Source: Doris montereyensis
Taxonomy: Eukaryota; Mollusca; Gastropoda; Nudibranchia; Dorididae
Length of the DNA stretch: 64,000 bases
NCBI GenBank assembly: GCA_037039925.1
Contig: JAXRKP010000700.1
Coordinates: forward strand, 85,001 to 149,000
Reading direction: 5' to 3'
The notes beneath the pieces are model-generated. The model ran no database searches. It was not told the origin of the DNA and worked only from the letters and a program-made list of their open reading frames with translations. Shown piece after piece: positions 26,201 through 40,455 of this stretch. How positions within the stretch are numbered: the first letter of the stretch is position 1; each line of letters opens with the position of its first letter. The position numbers and the translations under genes were made by a program.

Positions 26201-28751
26201 GTGTACACATGGTTAACATGGATCTAGATGCACACACACACACACCCATGCGTGACAGATTTTGTCACTGGGACAAGGCAAGAAGGGATCTTCGAGTTTT
26301 GTTTTTCACAAGGATTAGCTCTTTCAATGCAACTAATTGAGAACAGACTTACAAAAACTTGTTGCATTTTGGCAAAGTCAAGCCAGCCGTTGTTGCATTT
26401 TGAGGGGTTATTGGCGTTGTAAATTTTGGTGTGTGAAAAAAACATTATGACAAATCACGCAATATGGAGAAGATAACTAATAAAAATTATTAGTCTCAAC
26501 AAGAGGGGGGTGAGGCAAAGTGACAAACCCTGAAGGTCCAATTTGTGGTCCTATACCAGAATCAAGACAACCTCAAAAATTGATATTTTCAATCTTCTGC
26601 TTTAAAAAACAGCCATTTTTGTTGTTATAAAAGATATGTTAATGATTCTGTTAACAATTTTACTACCATTTTTTTCAAGTTGTAAATCACATGCTATTTT
26701 GGGTTTTTTCGGTGTGGTTCTTTATAACGGGAAATTCTATAGTCATTGTTTCCTCGTTTTTATGCTACTGTTGTTATCTTGCAGACGTGAAACATCTGGG
26801 AAAAAAGGGATCAAAGCACAAAAAGGCCAGAATACAAGTATGTTCATGTTTATTATTTTTAAGTGAACATGTTGTGTGCATTGGGTTTGGGGGGGGGGGG
26901 GGGGGGTTGGGAAGTGTGTGGTGGTTTCAAATGAGAACCAAGGATGAATGTTTCTTTTGATATCATGCTGGGGTTTGTGTTTTTTTACTCTCTTGCTTAT
27001 ACACTCGCAACTGTCACTCACCAGGTTTTTGCATTCTAGAAAATATGACAAAATCTATTAATACACTTTTAGATTTTTCATTCGCACTGGTCACAGAAAC
27101 TGCCAACAGTCAGTGTAAAAAGTGACTAAAAATTAACCGAGGAGCCAATTACATGTATTTAGGTGGGACCCTTATCGATTCAAATGAGGAATGACCTGCT
27201 TATACATTGTCATGAAAATTAATTTTGTTTTCAATTACATGTAGTTGTGGGGGGGTGGGGATATAAAATGGCCTGTAGTCAGTGAGTTCAAGTGGTCAGT
27301 CCTTTTTTGTATACACAGTTAAATTACTTATTTCAGTTAGTACTCATATCCTTATCAAGCAAATTTGAAGTCTTTATCTCTATTGTATTTAAGGCTTCAA
27401 ATTAATTTTTATAGTTGATATCAAAATGTCCAACCCTGATATATGAGAGGTTGAGGGTTAACTCTTATTCTAATTATTTAGCCCACTTATGAAGTTGAAA
27501 ATGACTACTTTAACATCATTTCCTTAAAATTCAAACCATCCATTTTCATTACTTACTAAACAATTAATTGTATATATTGTCTAAGATGCTTCAATCATTC
27601 TCTCTTCTTTCTTTAATAGTTACTTTACTTATCAATCTCCTTGTTACTTATCAATATCCTTTGTTAGACCAAAACCACCAAGTGCTGTTAAAGTCACTGC
27701 AACATTTTTTACCCTGGGTTATTTGTTTTTTAACTTTAAAATTTACAATGGGATGCTGCTTTTTGATGTAGAAAAGATCTTTTTCTTGAATTTGAAGAGG
27801 AAGAAAAAACTCTTAAAAGTTTGAGGATCTAAATCTGGCTTTTGAGATTGAAACAAGTTCTTATATTAGCACATACCATTTTCAAATTGTAACATTATTG
27901 CATCATTAATATTTTTGCTGGCATAATTTCAGGAGAATACTGACGATACAGAAGATGGATCTGATGAGGATGATGATGGCAATGATGAGGATGATGACAA
28001 CGATGAAGACGGTGGTAGTACAGCAGATGAGGGTACAAGCGAGAGCAGTGTTGAGGTGACCAAAAGCAAGAAAGATTCTCACCAATCTAATGACAATCAT
28101 TCAAAATCTGAAAGAGAGAGAGATAAAAAAGACAGAGATAAAGAGAAAGCCAGCACTTCTAATAAACAGAGCACTTCAGTTCGCATTAAAAGAGGCCGTG
28201 GCAGACCTCCCAAATATCCTCGCCCTCCAGAATATGTAGCTCCAAAACCAAAACTCCAAAACAGAACCAAATTCAAGGCTAAGAGAAAACCTGGGCCTAA
28301 AAGGGCTCCATCAGACTGAAACCTAAAAGTATTGTTGCTTCAACATCCTCTGCATCCAGTCAACAGTCGTCACAGAAGAGGGATGATTCTCTCACTTCGT
28401 CAAAATCTTTGTCCCGAGAGAAAAGTATACTCAATAAGGAGAACAATTCGTCTAAACCTACACAAAGATAGAGACTAAAACTGAAGTCTCAGCCGTTTGT
28501 AAAAGCTCTCACACTGCCTCTTTAAAGTTGCCTGATGATGGTGTTTATGACTTTCCTTGGACGACTGCGATTCGAATAAAGGATCTGTCATCAGTAATGT
28601 TCCCAGTAGGAATGTAGCAGTCAAGAATTACTGGATTCCTCCACATTTTGTGAAGCCTGTTGTTGATAATGTTGTCATTACTGATGTGAATTCGGCTGAC
28701 ATGATGATCACAGTTCGAGAATGTCCCTCAGATAGTGGCTTTTTTCATTGA
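20202..28751 (+). CDS. Pc: Polycomb / chromobox (CBX) protein gene, five recognisable exons
   Basis: Encodes the H3K27me3-reading subunit of Polycomb repressive complex 1, a nuclear gene-silencing complex. Exons: 20,202-20,255; 22,225-22,268; 25,668-25,727; 26,785-26,837; 27,933-28,751. Exons 1-3 give a full chromodomain, GERVFAAECIQKRRVRKG through [21 protein letters not shown] and DHRLIAQF. Its start matches CBX2/4/6/7/8 and not HP1. The last exon has an acidic run, a Lys/Ser-rich stretch, an AT-hook (KRGRGRPPKYP) as in CBX2, and the C-terminal Pc box (NYWIPPHF, VVITDVNSADMMITVRE), the RING1-binding segment. An in-frame TAA two codons before the ATG fixes the start. The last exon needs three one-base corrections, and exons 4 and 5 do not join in phase. 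With splice sites and both domains intact I read it as a functional gene with sequence errors, but a recent pseudogene is possible. Confidence 0.9.
20686..20696 (-). promoter_or_regulatory. YY1/Pho-like motif in Polycomb intron 1
   Basis: The plus strand reads GCGGCCATCTT, whose complement AAGATGGCCGC closely matches the YY1/Pleiohomeotic element (core GCCAT). It is about 430 bp into intron 1. A single motif, so functional status is uncertain. Confidence 0.35.
21357..21500. repeat. 77-bp tandem duplication
   Basis: CCACCATATTCATCTGTAAT at 21,357 recurs as CCACCATGTTCATCTGTAAT at 21,434. The following ~50 bases (CACATCCAGGGGG...GTCAAATAATAAC) are also duplicated. Located in Polycomb intron 1. 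Confidence 0.93.
22225..22268 (+). CDS. Pc: Polycomb exon 2
   Basis: Acceptor TTTCAG, donor AA|GTAAGT. Encodes [14 protein letters not shown], with the aromatic-cage residues of the chromodomain (Y/F and the W-K-G-W core). Ends in phase 2. Confidence 0.92.
24630..25540 (-). mobile_element. RTE-type LINE remnant lacking the reverse transcriptase
   Basis: Inside Polycomb intron 2, antisense to the gene. On the minus strand, 25,540-25,120 translates in pieces to RTE endonuclease motifs: YTPTNDSKDEDKDYF, MIMIMGDANAKAGKGD, MNDSGERLADF, LAIGGSISP and LLDVTRL-like text. 24,860-24,650 translates to the typical RTE C-terminus (KGRPQATWKTKL, MSWKEVKKLTKDKERF). The reverse transcriptase that should lie between is gone, so this is an internally deleted, heavily mutated copy. 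Confidence 0.75.
25668..25727 (+). CDS. Pc: Polycomb exon 3
   Basis: Acceptor TGACAG, donor AC|GTAAGT. Encodes [20 protein letters not shown], the third strand and C-terminal helix of the chromodomain. Length 60, so phase 2 is kept. Confidence 0.93.
26785..26837 (+). CDS. Pc: Polycomb exon 4
   Basis: Acceptor CTTGCAG, donor AA|GTATGT. Encodes RETSGKKGIKAQKGQNT, a basic linker in the position where Drosophila Pc has a similar Ser/Gly/Lys-rich segment. It ends in phase 1, which does not fit the reading frame of the last exon. Confidence 0.75.
26881..26912 (+). other. Long G-run in Polycomb intron 4
   Basis: GGG-TTT-G19-TT-GGG pattern 44 bp after the exon 4 donor, on the transcribed RNA's sense strand. 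It could form a quadruplex. Length in the assembly is unreliable for such runs. Confidence 0.6.
27933..28751 (+). CDS. Pc: Polycomb last exon (frame-broken)
   Basis: Acceptor ATTTCAG. Four successive coding stretches can be followed: frame 0 to the TGA at 28,317 (acidic run, AT-hook), a Ser-rich stretch in the next register to the TAG at 28,469, a third register to about 28,555 (ends LPDDGVYDFP), and the original register again from about 28,557 to the TGA at 28,749-28,751 (Pc box). Each change equals one missing base, and the three cancel. Composition stays coding-like throughout. Confidence 0.8.
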
Positions 28752-31467
28752 TGAATTGTTTTGTGACCTTTTTTTCTCAGTAGTATGTAGCCTATTTTGT
28801 ACACAGCTTGTTCAGTTAAAGGATGCGATTATACCAAGAAATTTGGTATGCATTTTTAAACATTACTTTCAGTTTTTTTATCAGAAGGTTTGAGGTTGAC
28901 ATGTTATCAATCAACCTATGGTTTGAAAGAATAGAATCTAGATAACAGAATGTGAAAAGGAAGAGGCTAGGGAGACCCCCCTGAAACCCCCTCTTTTGTT
29001 TGTTTTTATGCATTATGCGTCAATTTACGTTATGGGGGAAAGGGCTCCAGAGTATACTGTTTTAACGGCACGGCATGTATTTTTTGTTGTTGTTTTGTGT
29101 GTGTTTTTAGTGTCCTAAGAACGACTTTGACACTAAAAAAATGTTGCAAATCAATAGTTTTTGCGATACCAGGGGAAACCCCCCTGGAACCCCCTTTACT
29201 AGTATGAGTTATCCGGAAGGAATCCCCGGCCGCTTCACCCAGTTTTGTAGATCGACGTCCCTAAGCAACCTTTCGATATTCTGCGATATTTCGACTTTGG
29301 TAAAGAAGCGGAGGAATACACGAAATAGGCCTTAATTGAAGTGTAAATATCTCGAAAACTAAGAATTTGCGACGGATATGAACCGTCAATTCGTTTCTAG
29401 CGACCCAAAATACGTAAGAAAACATTGGTGTGGATACCCAATCCGAATATGGAGCTCTACTATAAAAATACCCAGGAATGTAGGTTTGATCTAGATCTAG
29501 GTCTCGCAAAGATCTAATACATTTGTGACAAAAGTAAATAGTAATAGGTTAGGCTGGATCTAGATATATAATAAGGCAACAATTTCTCTTTCAAAAAGTT
29601 TGATGTAGGCCAATCTAAATTTTATAAATTTATAAATCTAAATTCTTAAGGTACATCAAGGTGAAGTCTAGATCTATTTACGACGATCGCTTCTTGCTCC
29701 CTTTCGAGTTGAATATCCCTCGTGTACACGACGAAATGTGACAGTGGTGTAGACCAACTCCGGTTTAAACCTAAAACTTCCTTTTAAAGTCTTGTTCCTT
29801 TCCCCACTGACAGAATCGGCTCCGCCATTTTCTGTCAATCGAGGGAAGGAGGTGGAAACAACGCAAAGTCATGCATGCGCAAATAGCAGAATATTTCTGG
29901 GGTCTTCCCAGCCTCATTGGCTAGGTAGACCCCGTTTGGGGTCCCGCTAGACACTTCTATGTGAAAAAATGGTACAATAATCTCATTTTTTGTTTTTACA
30001 TCATTATTGTCTGATTTTGATAATTTTGTAATCCTTTTAAAATTTTGAGAGCCCTTGCTTTGTTTTGTTGGGAGTTTTTGTATCATGTACATTGTCATTA
30101 GTGACAATTTTTCTCCCTTCAAAAAGCTGGCTGATGCAATCAATTCTTGAATGCAGTGAATACTACTAGATCTACAAGTTCATTTTATTGTATATAACAA
30201 GAATTTATTTGGAAGGATTGTGTCATTGTCTATCTATCCAGACTTTGTCCTTAGTGAAACTTTAATTCAGAACATTAGATAAGATTTTTACCACATAGTC
30301 TGAATATTCAATTTACATGGGAAAGGATAAATACAAAAACAATTTTTGCCATCCACACAGGTACTGAAAGGTATCGTGCCTAGCAATCCAATTTCTTTAG
30401 AGAAAGAAGTATAGACCATCATTGAGCTTACATTCAATGCAACAGGAGTCACCTATGTGAGCAAATAGGATAATTTTTCTTATCCAAGGAAATAATCGAA
30501 ATGGGGGGGGGGGATGTCTGGGAATGCCATTTTTGCCGACAATGGAATACATCAAGTCTATTATACTAGTGGATAGAGCAGTTCATTCCCGTCATAATGA
30601 TATAAAAGAAGCTCAGTATCGATTCTTTGAATTTATAGGAATTTTTAGAAACACTACAGGCCTGTCTTTCAACACAGCTATTATACAATAAAAGCCAGAA
30701 ATATTATCTTAAGTATAGCAAGTTGGTACTCATTTTGATCGTCGCATTAAACGTTATTACAAAACAAACTTATTTGAGGATCTGTTATGAATATTGCTTC
30801 ACATCGGCTGGAAGATACGGAACATATTCCACGCACCTATTATAAAAAGGCATCATCTCAAAATGAGTAAAAAGAAGTGCTGATGCACTTGATACAGTGT
30901 CAATAAGAAGTAGTTGAGAGCCTCTCAAGTTTTTATGATGTTTCAAAGTATTATCCTACTCTTTTCTTAGGTTTATGGGAGAAAAATGTATTCAAATAAG
31001 AGAAAAATATGATTTTCTCAAAATGTCCTTTTTGTTCATTATTTTCTATCTGCTTTTTATTTCTCAACGTATCTTCATGAAATTTGGTATGGATGATGAG
31101 TGGGGCAAAAACAAAGAAATGATCTGATGCTTTTTTATATATGTATTATAGTTTTGGAAAAAATGAATTTTTTTGTACAATATTTTTGGTTGTTCTCATA
31201 TGCTATTTTCATTAAATCAAAACTTACTAATGAAACAAAAATCTGATCTGACTAAAGTTAGATACTTGTATCAAATAAGGTGTGTGCCAAGTTTGAAAGA
31301 CATTTGTTGAAAAATGAAAAAAGTTTATCGATATTGAAAGTGGTGAAATTTGGCTGCCGGAAGTGTCAGGAAAAAACAACGACAAATTTCAACTCAGTAC
31401 ACCATACCCATTACACCTACATATTAGATGAATTGATAGGAACAAACGGGAAAATGACCCCCCCCCC
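28752..31467. other. Intergenic DNA downstream of the Polycomb gene
   Basis: No gene recognised. Two C-rich motifs (CCCCCCTGAAACCCCC near 28,976 and CCCCCCTGGAACCCCC near 29,178) look like pieces of one repeat. A CCGCCATTTTCTG segment at about 29,823-29,835 matches a YY1-type element within a slightly CpG-richer stretch (29,680-29,880) and could mark a promoter. Confidence 0.4.
30540..31160. repeat. Dispersed repeat, copy A
   Basis: GGATAGAGCAG..TCATTC.., AAAAGAAGCTCA, TTTGAATTTAT, CAGGCCTG, AGTTGGTACTCATTTTGATC and GGTTTATGGGAG occur here in the same order and orientation as in 33,600-34,200. Diverged by many substitutions and indels. No coding potential; class unknown. Confidence 0.7.
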
Positions 31468-31546
31468 TTAAGTGGAGCTCGAACCCACTATCTCTGGAAC
31501 ACAGTGCAATGCCTTTATCTTTAAGCACTCAGCCATCTCGTCCCTC
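31468..31546 (-). repeat. tRNA-Ser/Leu-like SINE head or tRNA pseudogene
   Basis: On the minus strand it reads GATGGCTGAGTGC (A box, 31,525-31,535) and GGGTTCGAGCTCC (B box, 31,474-31,486), spaced as in class II tRNAs. The acceptor stem does not pair well and the B box has an inserted base relative to GGTTCGAATCC, so a functional tRNA is unlikely. Confidence 0.55.
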
Positions 31547-32710
31547 AAGGGAAGGGCGGACTAGGCCTACTTTTTTTTGGAGTGAATCCTGTGGCCACCT
31601 GTTGTGTATCGATATCTTTTGGATTTTTTCAATATTCGAGAGGCCTCCGATTGTGCCCTGATAGCATTCATAGCTTTTACTAGGTCTATCAAGAGGCCTT
31701 CGGTGTTATTGTTGTCACATTTTACCAAGGGTATCGTGAGACAGCAATTGGCGCCAATTGCAGTTGTCGATTTGTCTTTGTTACGCAGCCAAGAAGATGA
31801 ATGAAATACTTGTAATTGGCCCATTTTTTTTAATGGGTAAATAGAAGTTAGTTTTAAACTCTATGAAACACACTGTTTTTGAGATTTTGACATCTGAAAT
31901 GGTCATTTTGTTCAATTTTGCTATTTAAAATCCGCATATTATAAAAAAAGACGATTTTAAAGTCATAAACAATAATTCTGGATCAATTTTTACTAGTTAA
32001 GCATCACAATGTTTGAGATTTAGCATAGAAAATACATGTAACAGTGATGATAAAAAAGTCCTTATAGCATGGGACAGAGTAGGGATAAAATTATGTTACA
32101 TAATTAAAAAGATTCACACTCCCACACAAAATACTGAAGTAGATCTAGATGGCGAGATTGGTTTCGCAGGAAATTGAAAATGTTTCCAACTGAACAAAAC
32201 ACATAAGAGAATCCTATACGATATATCTAGTATACATTACATACATATATTATTAGTCTAGTACAATAATTACTAGACATAATACGGTGGACAGGTGCAA
32301 CATTCTGGGTGACTTGGCGGTGCGCCGTGAACTACACAATTGACTAAATTGATAAATGTTTGCTTTTAACATACCTGACAATATCATCTCGTTAATTGGG
32401 TAGGAAAATTGCTTGTTACTTTAAAAGGACAAGAGTTAATGACAATCCATTATTAGCCACCAGTGGTATCACAAAACATGTAGGATGTATCATAATGTAT
32501 GCTTACAGGCAATCCATAAGCAAACCACTGGGCCCCAGGACAGCCCCTTCTTTTTTACTGTCTTTATAAATGTACTGTCATTGCATCAAGTTTTCTTCTT
32601 GCTGAGAGGAACTGACTTTTGGAATTGCTTTATCTCTTTAAAACATACGCGTTCAAGTCATTGTCTTATATTTTGGTTGCACCTACAGTGAAAACAAATT
32701 GGCAACAGTA

Positions 32711-32800
32711 TCTTATTGGATTAAGTTGCCAGACTTTGGACTGTGAGGTCCTAGATTCAAGTCCTGACACTGCTAGGTCTGACATTGTTTTCCTTGTTAT
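32711..32800 (+). repeat. tRNA-derived SINE-like fragment
   Basis: TTGGATTAAGTTGCCAGACT followed by AGATTCAAGTCC (B box at about 32,753-32,764) gives the two internal Pol III boxes of a tRNA-derived SINE. The 3' body is not recognisable. Confidence 0.5.
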
Positions 32801-33241
32801 CGCATTGAAGGAACTATTTACATGAGCTACTTTTATTTTTTTAAGATATTGTTCTTTTCTTAATTTTTTCCATGTATTTTTACTGACAATGATACCAAAA
32901 CAATCAATCATCTATTGAATATTTGTGATAGTCACTAACAGTCTCACTATCACGGTTATTTTATGCTCATTGAACCACAAAGCCTGCCTACCTGTATTTC
33001 AGTATATTTGTCTGCATTATATATCTACTAAAGATATTAGCTTCTTTCTATTTTGGTAATCAAAAAAATAATAGTTGTTAACGTAAATCAAGTATCAGTC
33101 AAAAATATTTATTCTTTCACATTTTATTGTCGTCATATCTTCATATATATATTTTTTTAATTTTCACTTTCTGTTAAGGATTTCCTATAATATTTACACC
33201 ATTATTAGTGTTATAATGTCCACATCTGCTATTGTTTTCAG

Positions 33242-33290
33242 AATTTCTATTCTGGCTGGGAGTACTCTTTGCTGCTGTTTGCAAAGAAAT
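33242..33290 (+). other. Possible orphan exon
   Basis: 49 bp bounded by TTTTCAG and GTAAGT. In phase 0 it reads NFYSGWEYSLLLFAKK without a stop. I found no partner exons nearby and do not recognise the peptide, so it may be chance. Confidence 0.2.
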
Positions 33291-33599
33291 GTAAGTGACA
33301 CACAGATTCCAGTGCATTGACAGACATTTTAATTTGTGTTTTTGATCAATGTTAGTGTTAATCTACTTAAGAAAAGTTACTTTGAAGTTAATAGGAACAT
33401 TCAAGTATATTCCAAGGATAATTAAATAATGGTGATTATATTCTGTGTGTTATGACTGCTTAATTTTAAAGCCAATGCACTCTAGAAACAATCAAAATTA
33501 AACCTGAAATCAGTGCATTAGCATTTGTAATGTTCTATTTAAGGAGATGGGTGGGTTCTGAGAAAGCTGTTTTCGTCCAAAGAGGGACATGTTTAGCTG

Positions 33600-34250
33600 T
33601 TTATTGAATTATTGGATAGAGCAGCTCATTCTCTTCACATTGATACCATAAAAGAAGCTCATTATTGATTATTTGAATTTATTTTTAAAATTGAAGCAAT
33701 CCAGGCCTAATTTTCAACACATTTGTTGTACTATAAAAGACAGAATTTCGTCTAAAATCTAAAGCATTGGGAGTTGGTACATATTTTAATCATCACAATT
33801 TAGTCTATCCAAAAAAATCTGTCTTTGACGAATTTCCCTGAATATTGCCTTAGATCGTCAGGAAAATATGTGACAAATTCCACTCATCTCAAATCTTATC
33901 AAATGGTGCCACCCAACATGAGTGTAAGTGTAAGGGACAAACTGAAACAAGGTCGACAAGGATTTATGACATTTCAAAACAAAACAAAACAAATTTTTCT
34001 AGGTTTATGTGAGCCACTTTTTTTGTGTGTTAAATTCACCTAAAGCAATACACAAACTTCAAACATGAATATCTCAAAATATACTTTTTGGCCCTTTTTT
34101 TTGTGTGTGTGAGCAAACAGCTTGCATTTTTCAACCGAATGACTTGAATTTTGGTACATACCTCACTTTCAATGTATAAAATAAAAGTATGCATGCGTTA
34201 GATGTTATGTTGTATACTTTTTGAGATATATGCATCTTTTTCGGTGAAAA
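33600..34250. repeat. Dispersed repeat, copy B
   Basis: Second copy of the repeat at 30,540, same strand. Shared blocks include GGATAGAGCAGCTCATTC, AAAAGAAGCTCATTATTGAT, TTTCAACACA, GGAGTTGGTAC, TGAATATTGCCT and TAGGTTTATG. Confidence 0.7.
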
Positions 34251-37138
<2,888 letters not shown>

Positions 37139-37869
37139 ATCACGATGAGAAAATCTGAGAAAAGTCGTGTCACTGTTTTACCAACGGACATCGCACTCAG
37201 TATGACACGCGTGTCAACCAATAAAAAAAGCCAACATTGTTGCCGAATATTTTCACCATCACCACCCCTTGTGGTAGTCTTGAGTGATGTAACAGATCTA
37301 TGAGAAGGCCCATTGAGTCGTGTCCTTAAATCCAGTTAACAAACAAACCCTAATCAAAGACAAACAATAAGACAAATAGTTTACTTTTTTTTTTTAATGG
37401 CCATGAAACTCACAGTAATGGGATGTGACCTTTGACTCCGCCAATATGCACCTTTGTCAAAATGTACGATTTGTTTGTCACCCGTGGACCGTTCATTTTG
37501 GCGGAGACAACTGTATTTCAATTAGAGTGATATTCGCCAACTTCTCGCCTCTTCAAATAAATTGAACGAACCCACATCCTCCTTGTTTTTCGATTTTTTT
37601 GTTCGCCCACTCCCATTTTCTTTTCCACAAACATAGCACAACTTGATCTATTGTTATCCATTGCTAGATTGTGTGTCCTCTGTAGATGCGGAAATGAACA
37701 CTGCTCATTTCCACTCAAGCCGTACCGTGTCGTGTTTGTAACGTCAGATCGTACAATTACACAAGACGTCGGACCGCAGTACAGTGGGACAGTACATCGG
37801 TACATATCGTCATAAGACTGACGGTACTGTTTGGCCATGAAAAGAAAGAGTGCTACCAACCAACCGATT

Positions 37870-38040
37870 ACGCTGTTCATGGCGAGGCGATGGGTGCCTA
37901 GGCAATAGTCACGGGTTCAACCCCCATGTTGGCCAAGATTTGTTCTGTCTATTCCTTGTACAGTAGTCGCTGGATAAACGCACGTCCTTTGGGCACAGGG
38001 AAAAGCGTGCTTCTATGCATACCGTGTGTTTATGAGAACA
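37870..38040 (+). repeat. Possible tRNA-derived SINE
   Basis: Contains the B-box-like GGGTTCAACCCCC at 37,913-37,925, preceded by TGGCGAGGCGATGGGTGCC in the A-box position. Only one box is close to consensus. Confidence 0.4.
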
Positions 38041-38931
38041 CTTTTATTATAAAGTAAAACTTTGGTCAGCAGATGTAGGCGTGTATTTATGCAGCGTGTG
38101 CTTTTATTCAGCGACTATTGTATTTGTCTTGTCTTTATGTCTATGGGTTTGTAATATTATTGTCATTTCATTCACTTTCAACATGCCCCTTGCCTCACTT
38201 TATGTTTGTGCGCACATCGGTGAAGCGGGAAGAGAGCCACTACACATACCTCATAACCCACTTGTGAGGTCATCTATGGTCGCTACAGGCTAGCGAAATG
38301 TCTTGTTATCTCTAAATAAAGTGTCTTACACAATGTGAGTGGTAGTACTGGTAGTCTGGAAACCTCAGTATAGGTAGTTCCAAGTGGTAGTACATTGTAT
38401 CACGTGGTCGGTTATAAAATTAATATTGTCACATGACGTCATGTCATGTGATCATGACATCATTTGATCCTATCGAACGATGGGGTTTTTGGTCTTCTGG
38501 ACTATATAAAATGATATTCTGATCTTGATCTAGATGAATAGGCGTAATAAGACTATATTTTGAAACTTAACCTTCACAGTAGATCTAGATCTAGGCGTAA
38601 TCTGGTTCATATTTTTATTCCCATGTTTAAACGATTTTGTGAAAAGGATACTCGATACCTACCTAAAATATTCGAGCATTGTAAACCAAAATCTCTAGTC
38701 GCTAGAATAAACCGTTTTATCATGCCTTTTTAAAATGCACCAAAATTATGTAAAATTGGCAAAGAAATGAGAAACACAAGAAAAATTCAACAAACAACAT
38801 ATCCATCCAACCCCCCCCCCTTACCCCATCTCCCCAAAAAAAGAAACAACACGACAGGATCAGTTGTCTTTCTTCCTTTATCAGTTCTTATTCTACCTTT
38901 CAGTGTATGGGTTTAGATGCGAGATGATCTT

Positions 38932-39222
38932 TCACCAGGATGCCCTGTCCTGGCATTTTCTGTTTCCTTTCAAAAAAGTAAAATTTCTATGTTTCAGTGC
39001 CTCTTTTACATCTTCTTCCCACTTTCTCCGAGGTCTGCCTTTTGGCCTTTTACATTGAGCTTTAGCACTGTATACTGATTTAGCTATTCTATTGTCATTC
39101 ATTCTGTTTACATGCCCAAACCATCTCAATTGATTTGTTTCTATTTTAGTTTTGATGCAATCTGCTTTGGTTTGATCTCTTATCGTTGTGTTTCTGATTT
39201 TGTCTCTTTTAGTTTCCACCAC
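38932..39222 (-). pseudogene. RTE C-terminal domain
   Basis: 96-residue frame with RNTTIRDQTKADCIKTKI, LRWFGHVNRMNDNRIAKSVY and KRPKGRPRRKWEEDVKEA. This is the conserved tail of RTE polyproteins. It ends with a stop inside the window's first 60 bases of the element. Confidence 0.85.
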
Positions 39223-39493
39223 TTCTTAGATATTTCATTTCAGCTGCCTGTACTCTACTGTAGTCTCTACTGTCTACGGTCCAGGTTTCGCTGCCATAGA
39301 GGAGAGTAGGACAATAAACTGTATTGTATACTGCCATTTTGGTTTTTCTTGAGAATTTTTACATACCTACAAATGCCTTTTCTAGATGGTTATATATTGC
39401 ACTTGCCTTTTGGATTCTCTGGCTGATTTCTTCTCTTAGTTTTCCCTCTGAGTTAATCATTATTCCTAGGTAATTGTAGCTTTGAACTTTTTC

Positions 39494-40126
39494 TTAATTC
39501 TCCCTGTCCAATTTAAGATTTTGTGTTTTAACTTCCCTAGTTACTAGCACTGTCTGGGTTTTCTTTGCATTTACTCTCATTCCTCTTTTATTTAGGTCGT
39601 TGTTCATAATGTTGATATTCGACTGAAGGTCACTTTCTGATTTTCCAAACAGAACTAAATCATCGGCAAATGAAAGCATTGATACATTTACTGGTTTGAG
39701 CTTCCACATACCTACATTCATTTTCTTCATTTTTGAGGATGCCTTTGCGACTAAATACATAAATGTGATAAACAAAAGAGGACTTAGGGTACAATCCTGT
39801 CTTACTCTTATATCTACATCAAATTCTGCAGATATGTTTCCAGCTACTCTCACTGCACATGTTGGTTTATTGTAAAATATTTTAATGGCTTCTATTAAAT
39901 TTTTCTCTCCATTGTGTTCTTTCAAGAAATGCCATAGTTTGTCCCTCTTCTTAGTGTCAAATGCCTTTTCTAAGTCAATAAAACACAGGTGCAAGTCAAT
40001 GCTTCTCTCAAAGAATTTTTCTATTATTTGTCTAATTGTAAATATGTGGTCTTGTACACTTCTTCCTGGTCTAAATCCACTCTGATGCTCTTCAATCTGA
40101 TCCTCTACTCTTTTACTTAGTCTCAT
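39494..40126 (-). pseudogene. RTE reverse transcriptase domain
   Basis: 210-residue frame. QSGFRPGRSVQDHIFTIRQ (block 2), LCFIDLEKAFDT (block 3, first catalytic Asp), VRQDCTLSPLLF (block 4) and LSFADDLVLFGKSE (block 5, catalytic Asp pair), then KTQTVLVTRE. The usual VRQGC Gly is Asp here, one sign of decay. Confidence 0.9.
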
Positions 40127-40455
40127 TTCCAGTATCCTGGCATATGCTTTTCGATATCCCTCTATAGTTTGAGCATTCCATAGTTTATCATTCCTTATGT
40201 ATTGGTACTACCGTTCCCTTTTTCCAGTTGTCTGACACCTGTTTGGACTTCCACTTCCATGTTTGTTGGCATATTGCATGTAGTAGTTTGTCTGCCTCTC
40301 TCCCTTGGTTTTTAATCATTTCTGGATAAACTTGATCTGCTCCTGGGACTTTTCCTTATTTAACTTTTCTAATAGCTGTTTGGATTTCTTCCATTGATAT
40401 ATCTACATCTTCAGCTGTCTCCTCTGGATTACTTGTTACTCTTACTAATTGATCT

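Noticed and set aside
28300..28560. Programmed ribosomal frameshifting in the Polycomb gene
   Set aside because: Three shifts in one exon without slippery heptamers is implausible; sequence error or decay is simpler.
31468..31546. Functional tRNA gene
   Set aside because: Acceptor stem does not pair and the B box is off consensus; better read as a SINE head or pseudogene.
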